A model generated the notes under the pieces. That model ran no database searches. It was not told the origin of the DNA and saw only the letters and a list, made by a program, of their open reading frames with translations. A DNA stretch of 23,607 nucleotides from Bacteroidales bacterium UBA1184 (GTDB taxonomy: Bacteria; Bacteroidota; Bacteroidia; Bacteroidales; ML635J-15), in assembly GCA_002310235.1 (NCBI GenBank), contig DBYO01000006.1, positions 46,414 to 70,020 on the forward strand, read 5' to 3'. Position numbers and translations under genes: made by a program. Shown here one piece after another: positions 15,285-22,059 of this stretch. The stretch's first letter is position 1, and each line of letters begins with the position of its first letter.

Positions 15285-17006
15285 ATGAAAAAAGTATTTT
15301 TTAGCATTTTGTCACTCCTTTGCGCAACGGCAATGTTCGCACAGGAAATTCCTCAAGAATTGCAAGGCAAATACCATGCTCTGCGTTGGGAAGAACTTTC
15401 GGGACCAAGAAATTCACGTAGCCTTATCGTCACCGATCCGCCCGAGAATCCGCGAAGCATAGCCGAATTTGAACCCAACCAAGGCGTGATTGTAGCATAC
15501 CCACAATCAATGGGATTCGGCATACCAAATTCACTAATAGCAGAATTGTCGGAAGACGATACGGTTTACCTGATATGCAATTCTAGCAACCAGAACTCGG
15601 TAAGAAACGAACTGCAAAACAGCGGTGTAAATATGAATCATCTCAAGTTTGTATCCACAACCGTTAACTCGTACTGGGCTCGTGATTATAGCCCCTGGTT
15701 CATCGAATACGGTGACAAGCAGGTGGGAATGATTGATTACAAATACAACCGGAACGACCGTCCATACGACGACGAGGTTACAAATTTCTTTGGTACATAT
15801 TTCGGCAAACAGGTATTCGGAATGCAGGTAGTGCATACTGGCGGAAACTACATGACCGATGGACTTGGCGTAGCTGCATCGTGTTATCAATCATTAGATG
15901 TAGAAAATGATGATGAATATGGCTACACTCCGGCACAACTCGATACCATTTTCAAGAATTACCTTGGCATAAACAATTACATGCACCTAGATGACCCACT
16001 TGGCGCATACATTAGACATATCGACTGCTGGGGTAAATTCATTGATGTTGACAAGGTTATAATTACAAGAGTACCTAGTTCGAAACCAAATTACGCCGAA
16101 TACGAAGCCATGGCCGACTATTGGGCAAACCAGACTAGCTCGTATGGCAACAAATACAAGGTTTACAGAACTTATAGTCCCAATAGCGAACCTTATTCTA
16201 ATTCACTAATCCTAAACAAAAAGGTATATCTTGCATTTCCGAACAACGATGCCACCAATAATGCCAATGCAAAAGCTGTTTACGAGGAGGCAATGCCAGG
16301 ATACGAGGTTATTGGATTTTCACCACGCAGCAGTGCTCCTTGGGAAGGAACAGATGCTCTGCACTGCCGTACTCACGAAGTACCGCGCTTCGACATGCTT
16401 CGAATAGCCCACTACCCTATCCTCGACACTGTTGAATATGCAGAGTCGTACACAATCACAGCCAACATCTACACACTTGGCAATGGCGGTGCTATCACAA
16501 GTGCCGAAGTTTTCTTCAAGATTGACGATAGCGAATACATTTCGGAAGCAATGACCAATGTTTCGGGCGATGAATATACCTTTACCTTCGAAGGTCTGCA
16601 GCGCGGACAAACAATTTCGTACTACATAAAGGCCGAAACCGAATACGGACAAGAACAAACTCACCCGTTTATAGGCGAGCCCGACCCGCATGTCTTTGTA
16701 ATTGAAAATGGCGACGATCCTATTGATCCGCCAGCATCGATATCCACTACTGATGACGGATATATCAAATGCTTCCCGAACCCAGCCACCGAAGTCTTGT
16801 ATTTCATCTCCAACAATGTTGACGAAGGAAGTTACCACGTTGAAATCATCAACCAGCATGGCGCAGTTGTAATGAAACTTGTTACCGACGCCTCATCGAA
16901 GTGGGAAGGTGCTTGCATCGACATCTCCGACATGGCGGCTGGTCTTTACTTTGTCCGCATGTACAACGGCAAGAAATCTTATACTTGCAAGTTCTCAAAG
17001 CTGTAA
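15285..17006 (+). CDS. Porphyromonas-type peptidylarginine deiminase (PPAD-like), T9SS-secreted
   Basis: From the ATG at 15285 the product has 573 residues (P. gingivalis PPAD: 556). This start gives a clean signal peptide (MKKVFFSILSLLCATAMFAQ); the ATG at 15258 lies inside the upstream hairpin. The deiminase domain (about 50-380) keeps all catalytic residues: Asp134 in YWARDYSPW, His245 and Asp247 in IRHIDCWGK, Asn306 in YSNSLILN and Cys361 in TDALHCRTHEVPR. Spacings resemble PPAD Asp130, His236, Asp238, Asn297 and Cys351 (61 residues His to Asn in both). KYNRNDRP (Arg156, Arg159) sits where PPAD has Arg152/Arg154, which bind the substrate's C-terminal carboxylate. An Ig-like domain (about 385-480) and a T9SS domain (from about 490, CFPNPATEV) follow, as in PPAD. 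Family PF04371 also includes agmatine deiminases, but those are cytoplasmic and lack these extra domains. Expected reaction: C-terminal peptidyl-Arg to citrulline plus ammonia. Confidence 0.88.
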   Translation: MKKVFFSILSLLCATAMFAQEIPQELQGKYHALRWEELSGPRNSRSLIVTDPPENPRSIAEFEPNQGVIVAYPQSMGFGIPNSLIAELSEDDTVYLICNSSNQNSVRNELQNSGVNMNHLKFVSTTVNSYWARDYSPWFIEYGDKQVGMIDYKYNRNDRPYDDEVTNFFGTYFGKQVFGMQVVHTGGNYMTDGLGVAASCYQSLDVENDDEYGYTPAQLDTIFKNYLGINNYMHLDDPLGAYIRHIDCWGKFIDVDKVIITRVPSSKPNYAEYEAMADYWANQTSSYGNKYKVYRTYSPNSEPYSNSLILNKKVYLAFPNNDATNNANAKAVYEEAMPGYEVIGFSPRSSAPWEGTDALHCRTHEVPRFDMLRIAHYPILDTVEYAESYTITANIYTLGNGGAITSAEVFFKIDDSEYISEAMTNVSGDEYTFTFEGLQRGQTISYYIKAETEYGQEQTHPFIGEPDPHVFVIENGDDPIDPPASISTTDDGYIKCFPNPATEVLYFISNNVDEGSYHVEIINQHGAVVMKLVTDASSKWEGACIDISDMAAGLYFVRMYNGKKSYTCKFSKL

Positions 17007-17120
17007 AGAGCCGACAGTCCTCCCTAACCGTCATCGCAGAAGCTAGAGCGCACACGCGATACGGAACAGGGAGCGTTGCGGAGACTGCTATCCGCGATCT
17101 CGTTCCAACAAAAAAACCGC

Positions 17121-17198
17121 ACGTTATGTTTTTGCCCATTTTAACGCCCTTAAGGTTTTTTTAACGCCTTTAAGGGCAGGGGGCAAATAACATTACGT
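17121..17198. repeat. Large imperfect inverted repeat, possible terminator of the deiminase gene
   Basis: The outer arms acgttatgtttttgccc (17121-17137) and gggcaaataacattacgt (17181-17198) are inverted and pair with few mismatches. Inside, GCCCTTAAGG (17146-17155) pairs with CCTTTAAGGGC (17167-17177). The loop holds seven Ts. It forms a long two-part hairpin about 115 bases beyond the deiminase stop. Confidence 0.6.
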
Positions 17199-17227
17199 CT
17201 ATTGGTGGGTGCTCCCCCCGACCCCAG

Positions 17228-17330
17228 AAGCCAAAACGGCTTCAGCCATTCAAACGTGCGAAGCACATAGAACGGCGAAGCCATAGAAACGGCTTCAGCC
17301 ATTCAAACGGCGAAGCCACAGAAACGCCAA
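17228..17330. repeat. Short direct and inverted repeats (ggcttcagccattcaaacg type)
   Basis: Two identical 23-mers begin at 17234 and 17287, 53 bases apart, interleaved with variants of cggcgaagccatag. GAAGCC and GGCTTC alternate, so the strand could form several small hairpins. It looks like decayed intergenic repeat DNA; no protein-coding signal is seen. Confidence 0.55.
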
Positions 17331-17335
17331 AGGCA

Positions 17336-17641
17336 TCATAGCGGACGAGCTATAGTAAGGCCAAGAATGTTAAGAATGTTGAGGAAAAGACCTGCGCTCG
17401 GTTCTACATTTCCTGTCTCTATGCGAGAAATATACGACTTCTTGGTTCCAACCTTTTCGGCTAGTTCCTGCTGCGTCATGCCTTCACTCTTACGGGCATC
17501 GTGTATTATTGAACCTACACAATAGGCGTAAGCCTCCCTGCGGAATTCTTCCCTTTGAGAGGTTCCTGGATTTCCATACAACGAGTTCAGTACCTCATCA
17601 AAATTTCCGATATTGCTATTTTTTTTCTGCATAATATTCAT
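17336..17641 (-). CDS. XRE-family antitoxin (HigA-like)
   Basis: The 101-residue protein has a Cro/C1-type helix-turn-helix at about 55-82 (MTQQELAEKVGTKKSYISRIETGNVEPS), followed by a short hydrophobic dimer-like end (LFLNILNILGLTIARPL). The N-terminal part (about 1-40) is charged and probably contacts the toxin. Its start overlaps the end of the toxin gene by 26 bases (17616-17641); the ATG at 17632 would reduce the overlap to 17. Toxin-first order is typical of HigBA. I expect it to neutralise the toxin and repress the shared promoter. Confidence 0.85.
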   Translation of the reverse strand: MNIMQKKNSNIGNFDEVLNSLYGNPGTSQREEFRREAYAYCVGSIIHDARKSEGMTQQELAEKVGTKKSYISRIETGNVEPSAGLFLNILNILGLTIARPL

Positions 17642-17945
17642 TTTTTAATTTTATTGCCTTATCAATTTCACTTTCAGGCGTTTTTTGCGTTTTCTTCTGA
17701 AAGCCATTAAAAAGCATCACTATATTTCCTTCGTCAAAAATGAAGAAAGTCCTGTATATATTCCCTTCATGTTGCGCACGAAGCTCAAAGATTCCTTCGC
17801 GAATGTGCTTTACGAAATTAGTTCCTGGCCGTTGCTGCGTTTTCAAGACATCAATCACGTAAGCTATTTTTCTCTGTGCTCCTGCATCAAGAGACATAAA
17901 GAAATCAATGAAATAGTGTTTGTAATACAAAACTTTTCTTTCCAT
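17616..17945 (-). CDS. RelE/HigB-type toxin (phage Gp49-like family)
   Basis: The product has 109 residues from the ATG at 17945; a longer reading would need a TTG at 17960. The family pattern is clear: VIDVLKTQQ, IFELRAQHEGNIYRTFFIF, then VMLFNGFQKKTQKTPESEIDKAIKLKNEY. This is the Gp49/HigB group of ribosome-dependent mRNA endonucleases, inhibiting translation when the antitoxin is lost. Basic residues on the FQKKTQKTP loop and the RTF strand fit the RNA-binding face. It is the first gene of a two-gene unit with the HTH antitoxin. A -7 element lies only 4 bases before this ATG. Confidence 0.85.
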   Translation of the reverse strand: MERKVLYYKHYFIDFFMSLDAGAQRKIAYVIDVLKTQQRPGTNFVKHIREGIFELRAQHEGNIYRTFFIFDEGNIVMLFNGFQKKTQKTPESEIDKAIKLKNEYYAEKK

Positions 17946-17949
17946 ACCG

Positions 17950-17957
17950 CAAAAATA
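17950..17957 (-). promoter_or_regulatory. Putative -7 element of the toxin-antitoxin operon
   Basis: On the minus strand this reads TATTTTTG and ends 4 bases before the toxin ATG at 17945. If used, the transcript would be leaderless or nearly so. It also makes the TTG at 17960 an unlikely start. Confidence 0.4.
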
Positions 17958-18029
17958 CAAAAAGATTACATATCTGGAAACTTTTTTGTAGTTTTTTTCA
18001 CTATGTACACTCCAATATTACCACAATAG

Positions 18030-18342
18030 GGTTCCATCGCGAGGCTCGGAACGATCTATTTTACCACGAATTTCACGAACCTTTAGCTCGGCGTAACCAA
18101 TGGGTTTTCGCAAGCTCAAAACAAAATAGTCGCTACGCGAGAAGGAGGCTAGCAAAAATGTCGTCAAAGGTTGTCATGGTTGTCGTAAAAAAGAAACGAC
18201 AACAGGAACAACATTGAACAAAAAATGTTCTTCGCTGTTCGCTACGAACGGGTATTTTCAACCACGAATTTCACGAATTTACACGAATTGGTTCCGTCGC
18301 TGCGCTCGGAACGATAAACAACAACCACGAATGACACGAATA
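18030..18342. repeat. Cluster of GGTTCC...GGAACGAT and CCACGAATTnCACGAA repeats
   Basis: Two 26-bp units (18030-18055, 18290-18315) agree at most positions and contain the inverted ends GGTTCC / GGAAC. Three units based on accacgaatttcacgaa lie at 18063-18079, 18261-18289 (with an added acacgaatt) and 18324-18342. The second accacgaat unit abuts the second 26-bp unit. Confidence 0.6.
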
Positions 18343-18413
18343 AGGCTCGCGAGCTCGCGGCAAATGCGAAAAGCCCAAAAGCTAACTGCAAAAAGCAGAT
18401 TCGCCATTGGGCA

Positions 18414-18443
18414 ATAAAAAGAGACGCAAAATTTTGCGTCTCT
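18414..18443 (-). terminator. Terminator of the acyl-CoA ligase gene; 24-bp palindrome, copy 2 of dispersed element
   Basis: A 24-bp perfect palindrome (18420-18443) has the same core as the one at 5654-5673, with AG/CT added at its ends. Read on the minus strand it is followed by TTTTTATT, so it works as an intrinsic terminator 23 bases past the ligase stop codon. Confidence 0.75.
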
Positions 18444-18466
18444 ACTTCATGAGGTTGTATTTTCCC

Positions 18467-20122
18467 CTAATTTTTCTGATATAAATAACGCTTTATGCTT
18501 CGCTTAGGCGTACGCTCGAAATCCTCGTGCATGAACTCGATGCGCTGAACCGATGCATACGATGGCAACTCCTTGTTCACCGAAGGCAACCAGTCGCGAA
18601 TCATATTCTCCAATGCTTCACAACCAATGCCATCCTGCTCGGCCTGCTGATAGTCGGGATATATAAGCGCTGTGAGTACTCCATGGTCGTCGACTACCAA
18701 CGACTCAATTACGTACGCTAGATTGTTGAGAACACTCTCAAGCTCTTCGGGATATATGTTCTGTCCCGACGGACCAAGAATCATGCACTTGCAACGGCCT
18801 TTCAAATACAGATAGCCATCGCTATCGACAACACCCATATCGCCTGTGCGGAACCATCCGTCGTCGGTGAAAACCTGACGAGTTGCCTCCTCGTTCTTGA
18901 AATACCCCAAGAACACATTGGCACCCTTTACCTGAACCTCACCTGCAATTTTCTCGGGATCGGGCGAATCGATACGCAACTGCATGTTGCGCACAACCTT
19001 GCCGCACGAAAACATTCGCGTGTTGTTCCAATGTGCATAACATATTATAGGTGCACACTCGGTCATGCCGTAGCCAACGGTAAAACGGAAACCTATCTTG
19101 CGGAAGAAACGCTCTACTTCGTTGTTGAAGGCCGCACCACCTATTATCACCTCCTCAAACGCATTGCCGAAAGTATTGGTAAGCTCGGTGCATATCTTCT
19201 TCTCGAGCATCTGATCCACAATCGGAATGCGGAACAAAAGTTTGTTCTTGTCGAGAATAGGCTTCAGCTTGTTCTTGTATATTTTCTCTATTATCAGCGG
19301 AACCGAAATAATAATGTCGGGATGTATGTCGGCAAATGCCTGCATTATCAACTTCGGCGTCGGCATCTTGGTTATGAAATGAACGTGTGCGCCCATTGTT
19401 ATCTGGAACAAAAACTCGAACATAAAACCGTACATATGAGCCATAGGCAGCATCGAAACCACCTGCGAACCACGTCCGAAACGCGGCAAAGCGTCTAAAT
19501 GTGCAAAATCGACATTGCTCGACAAAGCACGGTACGGAATCATTACGCCCTTCGACTGTCCCGAAGTTCCCGAAGTGTAGTTTATGATTGCCAATTCGTC
19601 GGGCGAATCGACATAATACTTGATATCTTCCTGCGAAAAACGCTTGGGATAACGCTTGCCGTACAACTCGTTGAGATGCTCGCGCACCTGCATGTACTCG
19701 TCGCTGGCAGCAAACAGGAAATTTAGGTCCGAAATGTTTACAACCACCGAAACACCAGGCATTTCGGCAATGTCGAGGCCCTTCCATACAGCATCGTCAA
19801 CAAAAAGCACACGCGCTTCGGAATGATTTACAAGATGCTGTATCATCGACGGCTTGAACTCGTGTTGCAACGGAACAGGAACCGCTCCGTAGGTAAGCGA
19901 TGCAAGAAAACATACGCCCCAGTTGGCCTGGCTGCGCGAACAAAGAGCAACCTTGTCGCCCTTGTGCAGACCGCACTGCTCGAATGCAATGTGTAACTTC
20001 GATATGCGGCGGGCTATATCCGAATAAGTAAGTGTAATCCCTTGATAATTAGACAATGCAGGAAGCCCCCAATTGCGAACAAAACTTTCCTGAAGTCTTT
20101 TGTTGAATGAAATATTCTCCAT
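18467..20122 (-). CDS. AMP-binding acyl-CoA ligase (long-chain fatty-acid-CoA ligase-like)
   Basis: The 551-residue protein belongs to the ANL superfamily (AMP-dependent synthetases). Visible motifs: the phosphate-binding loop YTSGTSGQSKG (182-192), MLPMAHMYGF (about 224-233), YGMTE (351-355), GWFRTGD (422-428), the hinge and glycine region GRCKC...GQNIYPEELE (442-462), and the C-terminal catalytic Lys in RTPKRSIKR (Lys540 or Lys544). The reaction is ATP-dependent activation of a carboxylic acid to an acyl-adenylate and then acyl-CoA; length and motifs favour a long-chain fatty acid, but substrate cannot be fixed from sequence. No signal peptide or membrane span is seen. It is divergently arranged with an AraC-family gene whose reading frame is broken, so its local regulation may be lost. 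Confidence 0.87.
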   Translation of the reverse strand: MENISFNKRLQESFVRNWGLPALSNYQGITLTYSDIARRISKLHIAFEQCGLHKGDKVALCSRSQANWGVCFLASLTYGAVPVPLQHEFKPSMIQHLVNHSEARVLFVDDAVWKGLDIAEMPGVSVVVNISDLNFLFAASDEYMQVREHLNELYGKRYPKRFSQEDIKYYVDSPDELAIINYTSGTSGQSKGVMIPYRALSSNVDFAHLDALPRFGRGSQVVSMLPMAHMYGFMFEFLFQITMGAHVHFITKMPTPKLIMQAFADIHPDIIISVPLIIEKIYKNKLKPILDKNKLLFRIPIVDQMLEKKICTELTNTFGNAFEEVIIGGAAFNNEVERFFRKIGFRFTVGYGMTECAPIICYAHWNNTRMFSCGKVVRNMQLRIDSPDPEKIAGEVQVKGANVFLGYFKNEEATRQVFTDDGWFRTGDMGVVDSDGYLYLKGRCKCMILGPSGQNIYPEELESVLNNLAYVIESLVVDDHGVLTALIYPDYQQAEQDGIGCEALENMIRDWLPSVNKELPSYASVQRIEFMHEDFERTPKRSIKRYLYQKN

Positions 20123-20214
20123 GTTCTATTTTTTAAATTCGGCGCGAAATAATGCATAATAAACCGACTGAAAAAATTATTAGGAAAAATGGACAACTTT
20201 TAGTGATAAATTTA

Positions 20215-20222
20215 TATCTTTG
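20215..20222 (+). promoter_or_regulatory. Putative -7 element of the AraC-family gene
   Basis: TATCTTTG matches TAnnTTTG exactly and ends 4 bases before the ATG at 20227, so the transcript would be leaderless or nearly so. No good TTTG is found at the -33 distance. Confidence 0.45.
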
Positions 20223-20226
20223 CCTT

Positions 20227-21103
20227 ATGGAACGCAACATAAACTACAACGATGGCGACATCCTGATAAAGGATAGTTTTGGTGACATTTTTCTAGCAGG
20301 AACCATACGCACAACCATGGTTTCGGCTGTAATATGCACGGCAGGACAAGTAAGTTTCTCGCTCGGCGGCACGACGTACACCGCTATGGCGAACGACATT
20401 GTGATACTTCCGCCAAACCTGTCGATTGATGACGTTGTCTCTCGACGACGATTTCGACGGGTTGTTCTTTGCTCTGTCGTATGTGAAGTTTGAAAAGACG
20501 ATAATGTCTGGACGCGGTCTGTGGCCTCTGATGATGTACACGCGCACGCACCCGATTATCCACATGAATAAGCAGGAAATGAAGCTTGCACTTGACTATT
20601 TTTCCATAGTGCGCGAGAAAATTGCTTCGCCGCGCGACTTCTACTACAAGGAAATCATGCTTCTGCTGATGGAAACCGTTTTTTATGAAATATGTGTAAT
20701 CATAAACAGGCATATCGATACAAATGTGCTCACCGTAATCGCCAAGCAGAAAGACTTGGTTTTCCGCAAGTTCATCGACTTGCTCTCGACCGAAAGCATT
20801 CACTCGCGAACTGTTGCCGACTATGCCAAAATGCTGTGTGTATCGCCCAAATATCTATCGCATGCCGTACAGTCGTTAAGTGGCAAGAACGCCCTGACAT
20901 GGATTCTCGAATACGCTACCGATGCTATTGCCCACGAACTGCGCTACTCGGACCGTTCCATAAAAGAAATCGCTCATGCTTTCGAATTCTCAAGCATAAG
21001 CGCATTCTCAAAGTTTGTCCGCATACGCCTCGGCTGCTCGCCTCGCGACTTCCGAAACAAAGCCTACGATTCGGAAACAGGGCAGAAAGGCGCGCTATCC
21101 TAA
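20227..21103 (+). pseudogene. AraC-family transcriptional regulator interrupted by a +1 frameshift
   Basis: Frame one runs from the ATG at 20227 through a cupin-like N-terminal domain (AVICTAGQVSFSLGGTTYTA, NDIVILPPNLSIDDVVS) and then degenerates to a stop at 20491-20493. The next frame carries on with LDDDFDGLFFALSYVKFEK and the rest, to 21103. The second frame is closed by TGA at 20402-20404, so the shift lies between 20405 and 20490; protein continuity puts it at about 20437-20443 (gtctctc). Joined, the protein has about 291 residues, normal for AraC regulators. The C-terminal double helix-turn-helix is intact (VADYAKMLCVSPKYLSHAVQ, then RSIKEIAHAFEFSSISAFSKF and GCSPRDFRN). It probably regulated the divergent acyl-CoA ligase. 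Since both halves are free of other damage, the cause is a recent mutation, a sequencing error or, less likely, programmed shifting. Confidence 0.78.
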
Positions 21104-21940
21104 ATGGTACTTCAGCAACTCAGTTGTTACTTCGTTAATAATAAACACATTATCTCTGGAATACCCTAACTTTTCAAGTTCTTCGACCAAAATGCCACTG
21201 AAATAGTATGCGATGCTTCCGCAAAAACCAATCCTATACTTAAGATAGTCGGGGTAAACAAACAGATAATTGCCAAAGAAATCACGGAACGACTGACGCA
21301 TTAATTCCTGCATCTGGGGATGTTCGATATGATTGTTTATGGTCTTAGTAAAGTTAGCCAAATATCTGTTAGGATGCTCACCCTTATAAACGGAATTCAA
21401 GACGGTTGTAACAGTCTCGCCAGTTTCGGCAAAAATCTGTTTCGTAAGCTCAGCATCGAATCTTCCTTCCAAATAACGCTTGATAAAAGTCTTGCCTATT
21501 GTCGCTCCACTCCCTTCATCTCCAAGTATATAGCCGAGCGAAACAGGATTTTTTGTTATCTCGGTGCCGTTGTAGAAGCACGAATTTGAGCCAGTGCCCA
21601 ATATTGCAGCAACACCGGCTTCGCGTTTCAGCAAAGCCCTGGCAGTTCCAAGCATGTCGGAGTAGATATTTATGCTTGCCTTGCCGAAAAACGTTGACAA
21701 AGCTTCCTGCAAATGCGCGTAATTGTCGCAATTGGAACATCCCGAACCATAGAAATATACATCGCTAATTTCATTGGGTTTCACTTCCTTTGGGAAAGCC
21801 GCCGACATGCAGTATTCCACCTCGTCGCGTGTTACAAAATAAGGATTGAAACCAATAGTCTTGAAAGTATATTCCAGACCTTTTCCATCCGACAAAACCC
21901 ACAAGGTCTTAGTCGAACCGCTATCTGCTATTGCTATCAT
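21095..21940 (-). CDS. BadF/BadG/BcrA/BcrD-type ATPase, N-acetylglucosamine-kinase-like
   Basis: The 281-residue protein has the ASKHA fold signatures: phosphate-1 loop ADSGSTKT (5-12), phosphate-2 loop GTGSNS (115-120) and GYILGDEGSGA (136-146), the order of the BcrAD_BadFG family. Bacteroidota members of this size are usually annotated as GlcNAc kinases, phosphorylating amino sugars with ATP in the cytoplasm. A role in cell-wall amino-sugar recycling is plausible; the substrate is inferred. Two Cys (CSNC, 68-71) are present but no Fe-S cluster as in the benzoyl-CoA reductase activators is apparent. Its 3' end overlaps the AraC-family gene by 9 bases on the opposite strand. TAAATTTG at 21971-21978 may be its -7 element. 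Confidence 0.82.
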   Translation of the reverse strand: MIAIADSGSTKTLWVLSDGKGLEYTFKTIGFNPYFVTRDEVEYCMSAAFPKEVKPNEISDVYFYGSGCSNCDNYAHLQEALSTFFGKASINIYSDMLGTARALLKREAGVAAILGTGSNSCFYNGTEITKNPVSLGYILGDEGSGATIGKTFIKRYLEGRFDAELTKQIFAETGETVTTVLNSVYKGEHPNRYLANFTKTINNHIEHPQMQELMRQSFRDFFGNYLFVYPDYLKYRIGFCGSIAYYFSGILVEELEKLGYSRDNVFIINEVTTELLKYHLG

Positions 21941-21970
21941 ATATTAATTACCTATTGTTTGCGTATGTGG

Positions 21971-21978
21971 CAAATTTA
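21971..21978 (-). promoter_or_regulatory. Putative -7 element of the kinase gene
   Basis: On the minus strand this reads TAAATTTG, a TAnnTTTG match, 30 bases before the ATG at 21940. It lies just downstream of the tsf terminator, so the kinase gene is transcribed independently. Confidence 0.45.
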
Positions 21979-22002
21979 CACAAAAAAACGATTTGTCGTA
22001 AT

Positions 22003-22034
22003 AAAAAAACAAAGGGCATCCGTAATGGATGCCC
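22003..22034 (-). terminator. Terminator of the rpsB-tsf operon
   Basis: GGGCATCC (22014-22021) pairs perfectly with GGATGCCC (22027-22034) around gtaat. Read on the minus strand the stem is followed by TTTGTTTTTTTA. It sits 26 bases beyond the tsf stop codon. Confidence 0.85.
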
Positions 22035-22059
22035 TCTGCCTGATAGAATTATGAAATCA

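Larger units (their letters stand above)
17007..17335. other. Repeat-rich intergenic region after the deiminase gene
   Basis: No gene is seen. Contents: a small hairpin (GCGGA / TCCGC) near 17075-17096, the large inverted repeat at 17121-17198, and short repeats at 17228-17330. The 23-mer starting aaacggcttcagcc recurs exactly at 17234-17256 and 17287-17309, surrounded by cggcgaagcc and gaagcc/ggcttc inversions. Confidence 0.6.
17961..18466. other. Intergenic region with dispersed short repeats
   Basis: No convincing gene. Contents: two copies of a 26-bp unit (18030-18055 and 18290-18315; GGTTCC-TCGC...GCTCGGAACGAT, itself partly palindromic); three ccacgaat-type units (18063-18079, 18261-18289, 18324-18342); the 15-mer shared with 3364-3378 (at 18078-18092); and the palindromic terminator at 18414-18443. 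The stretch looks like a landing zone for decayed intergenic repeats. Confidence 0.6.

Noticed and set aside
15285..17006. Agmatine deiminase (AguA)
   Set aside because: Signal peptide, Ig-like domain, T9SS domain and HCRTHE instead of the HCITQ motif usual in agmatine deiminases argue for the PPAD type.
18214..18417. 67-residue reading frame on the plus strand
   Set aside because: It is a translation of the CCACGAAT and GGTTCC intergenic repeats (PRISRIYTN, QPRMTRI-like text), with no promoter or family match.
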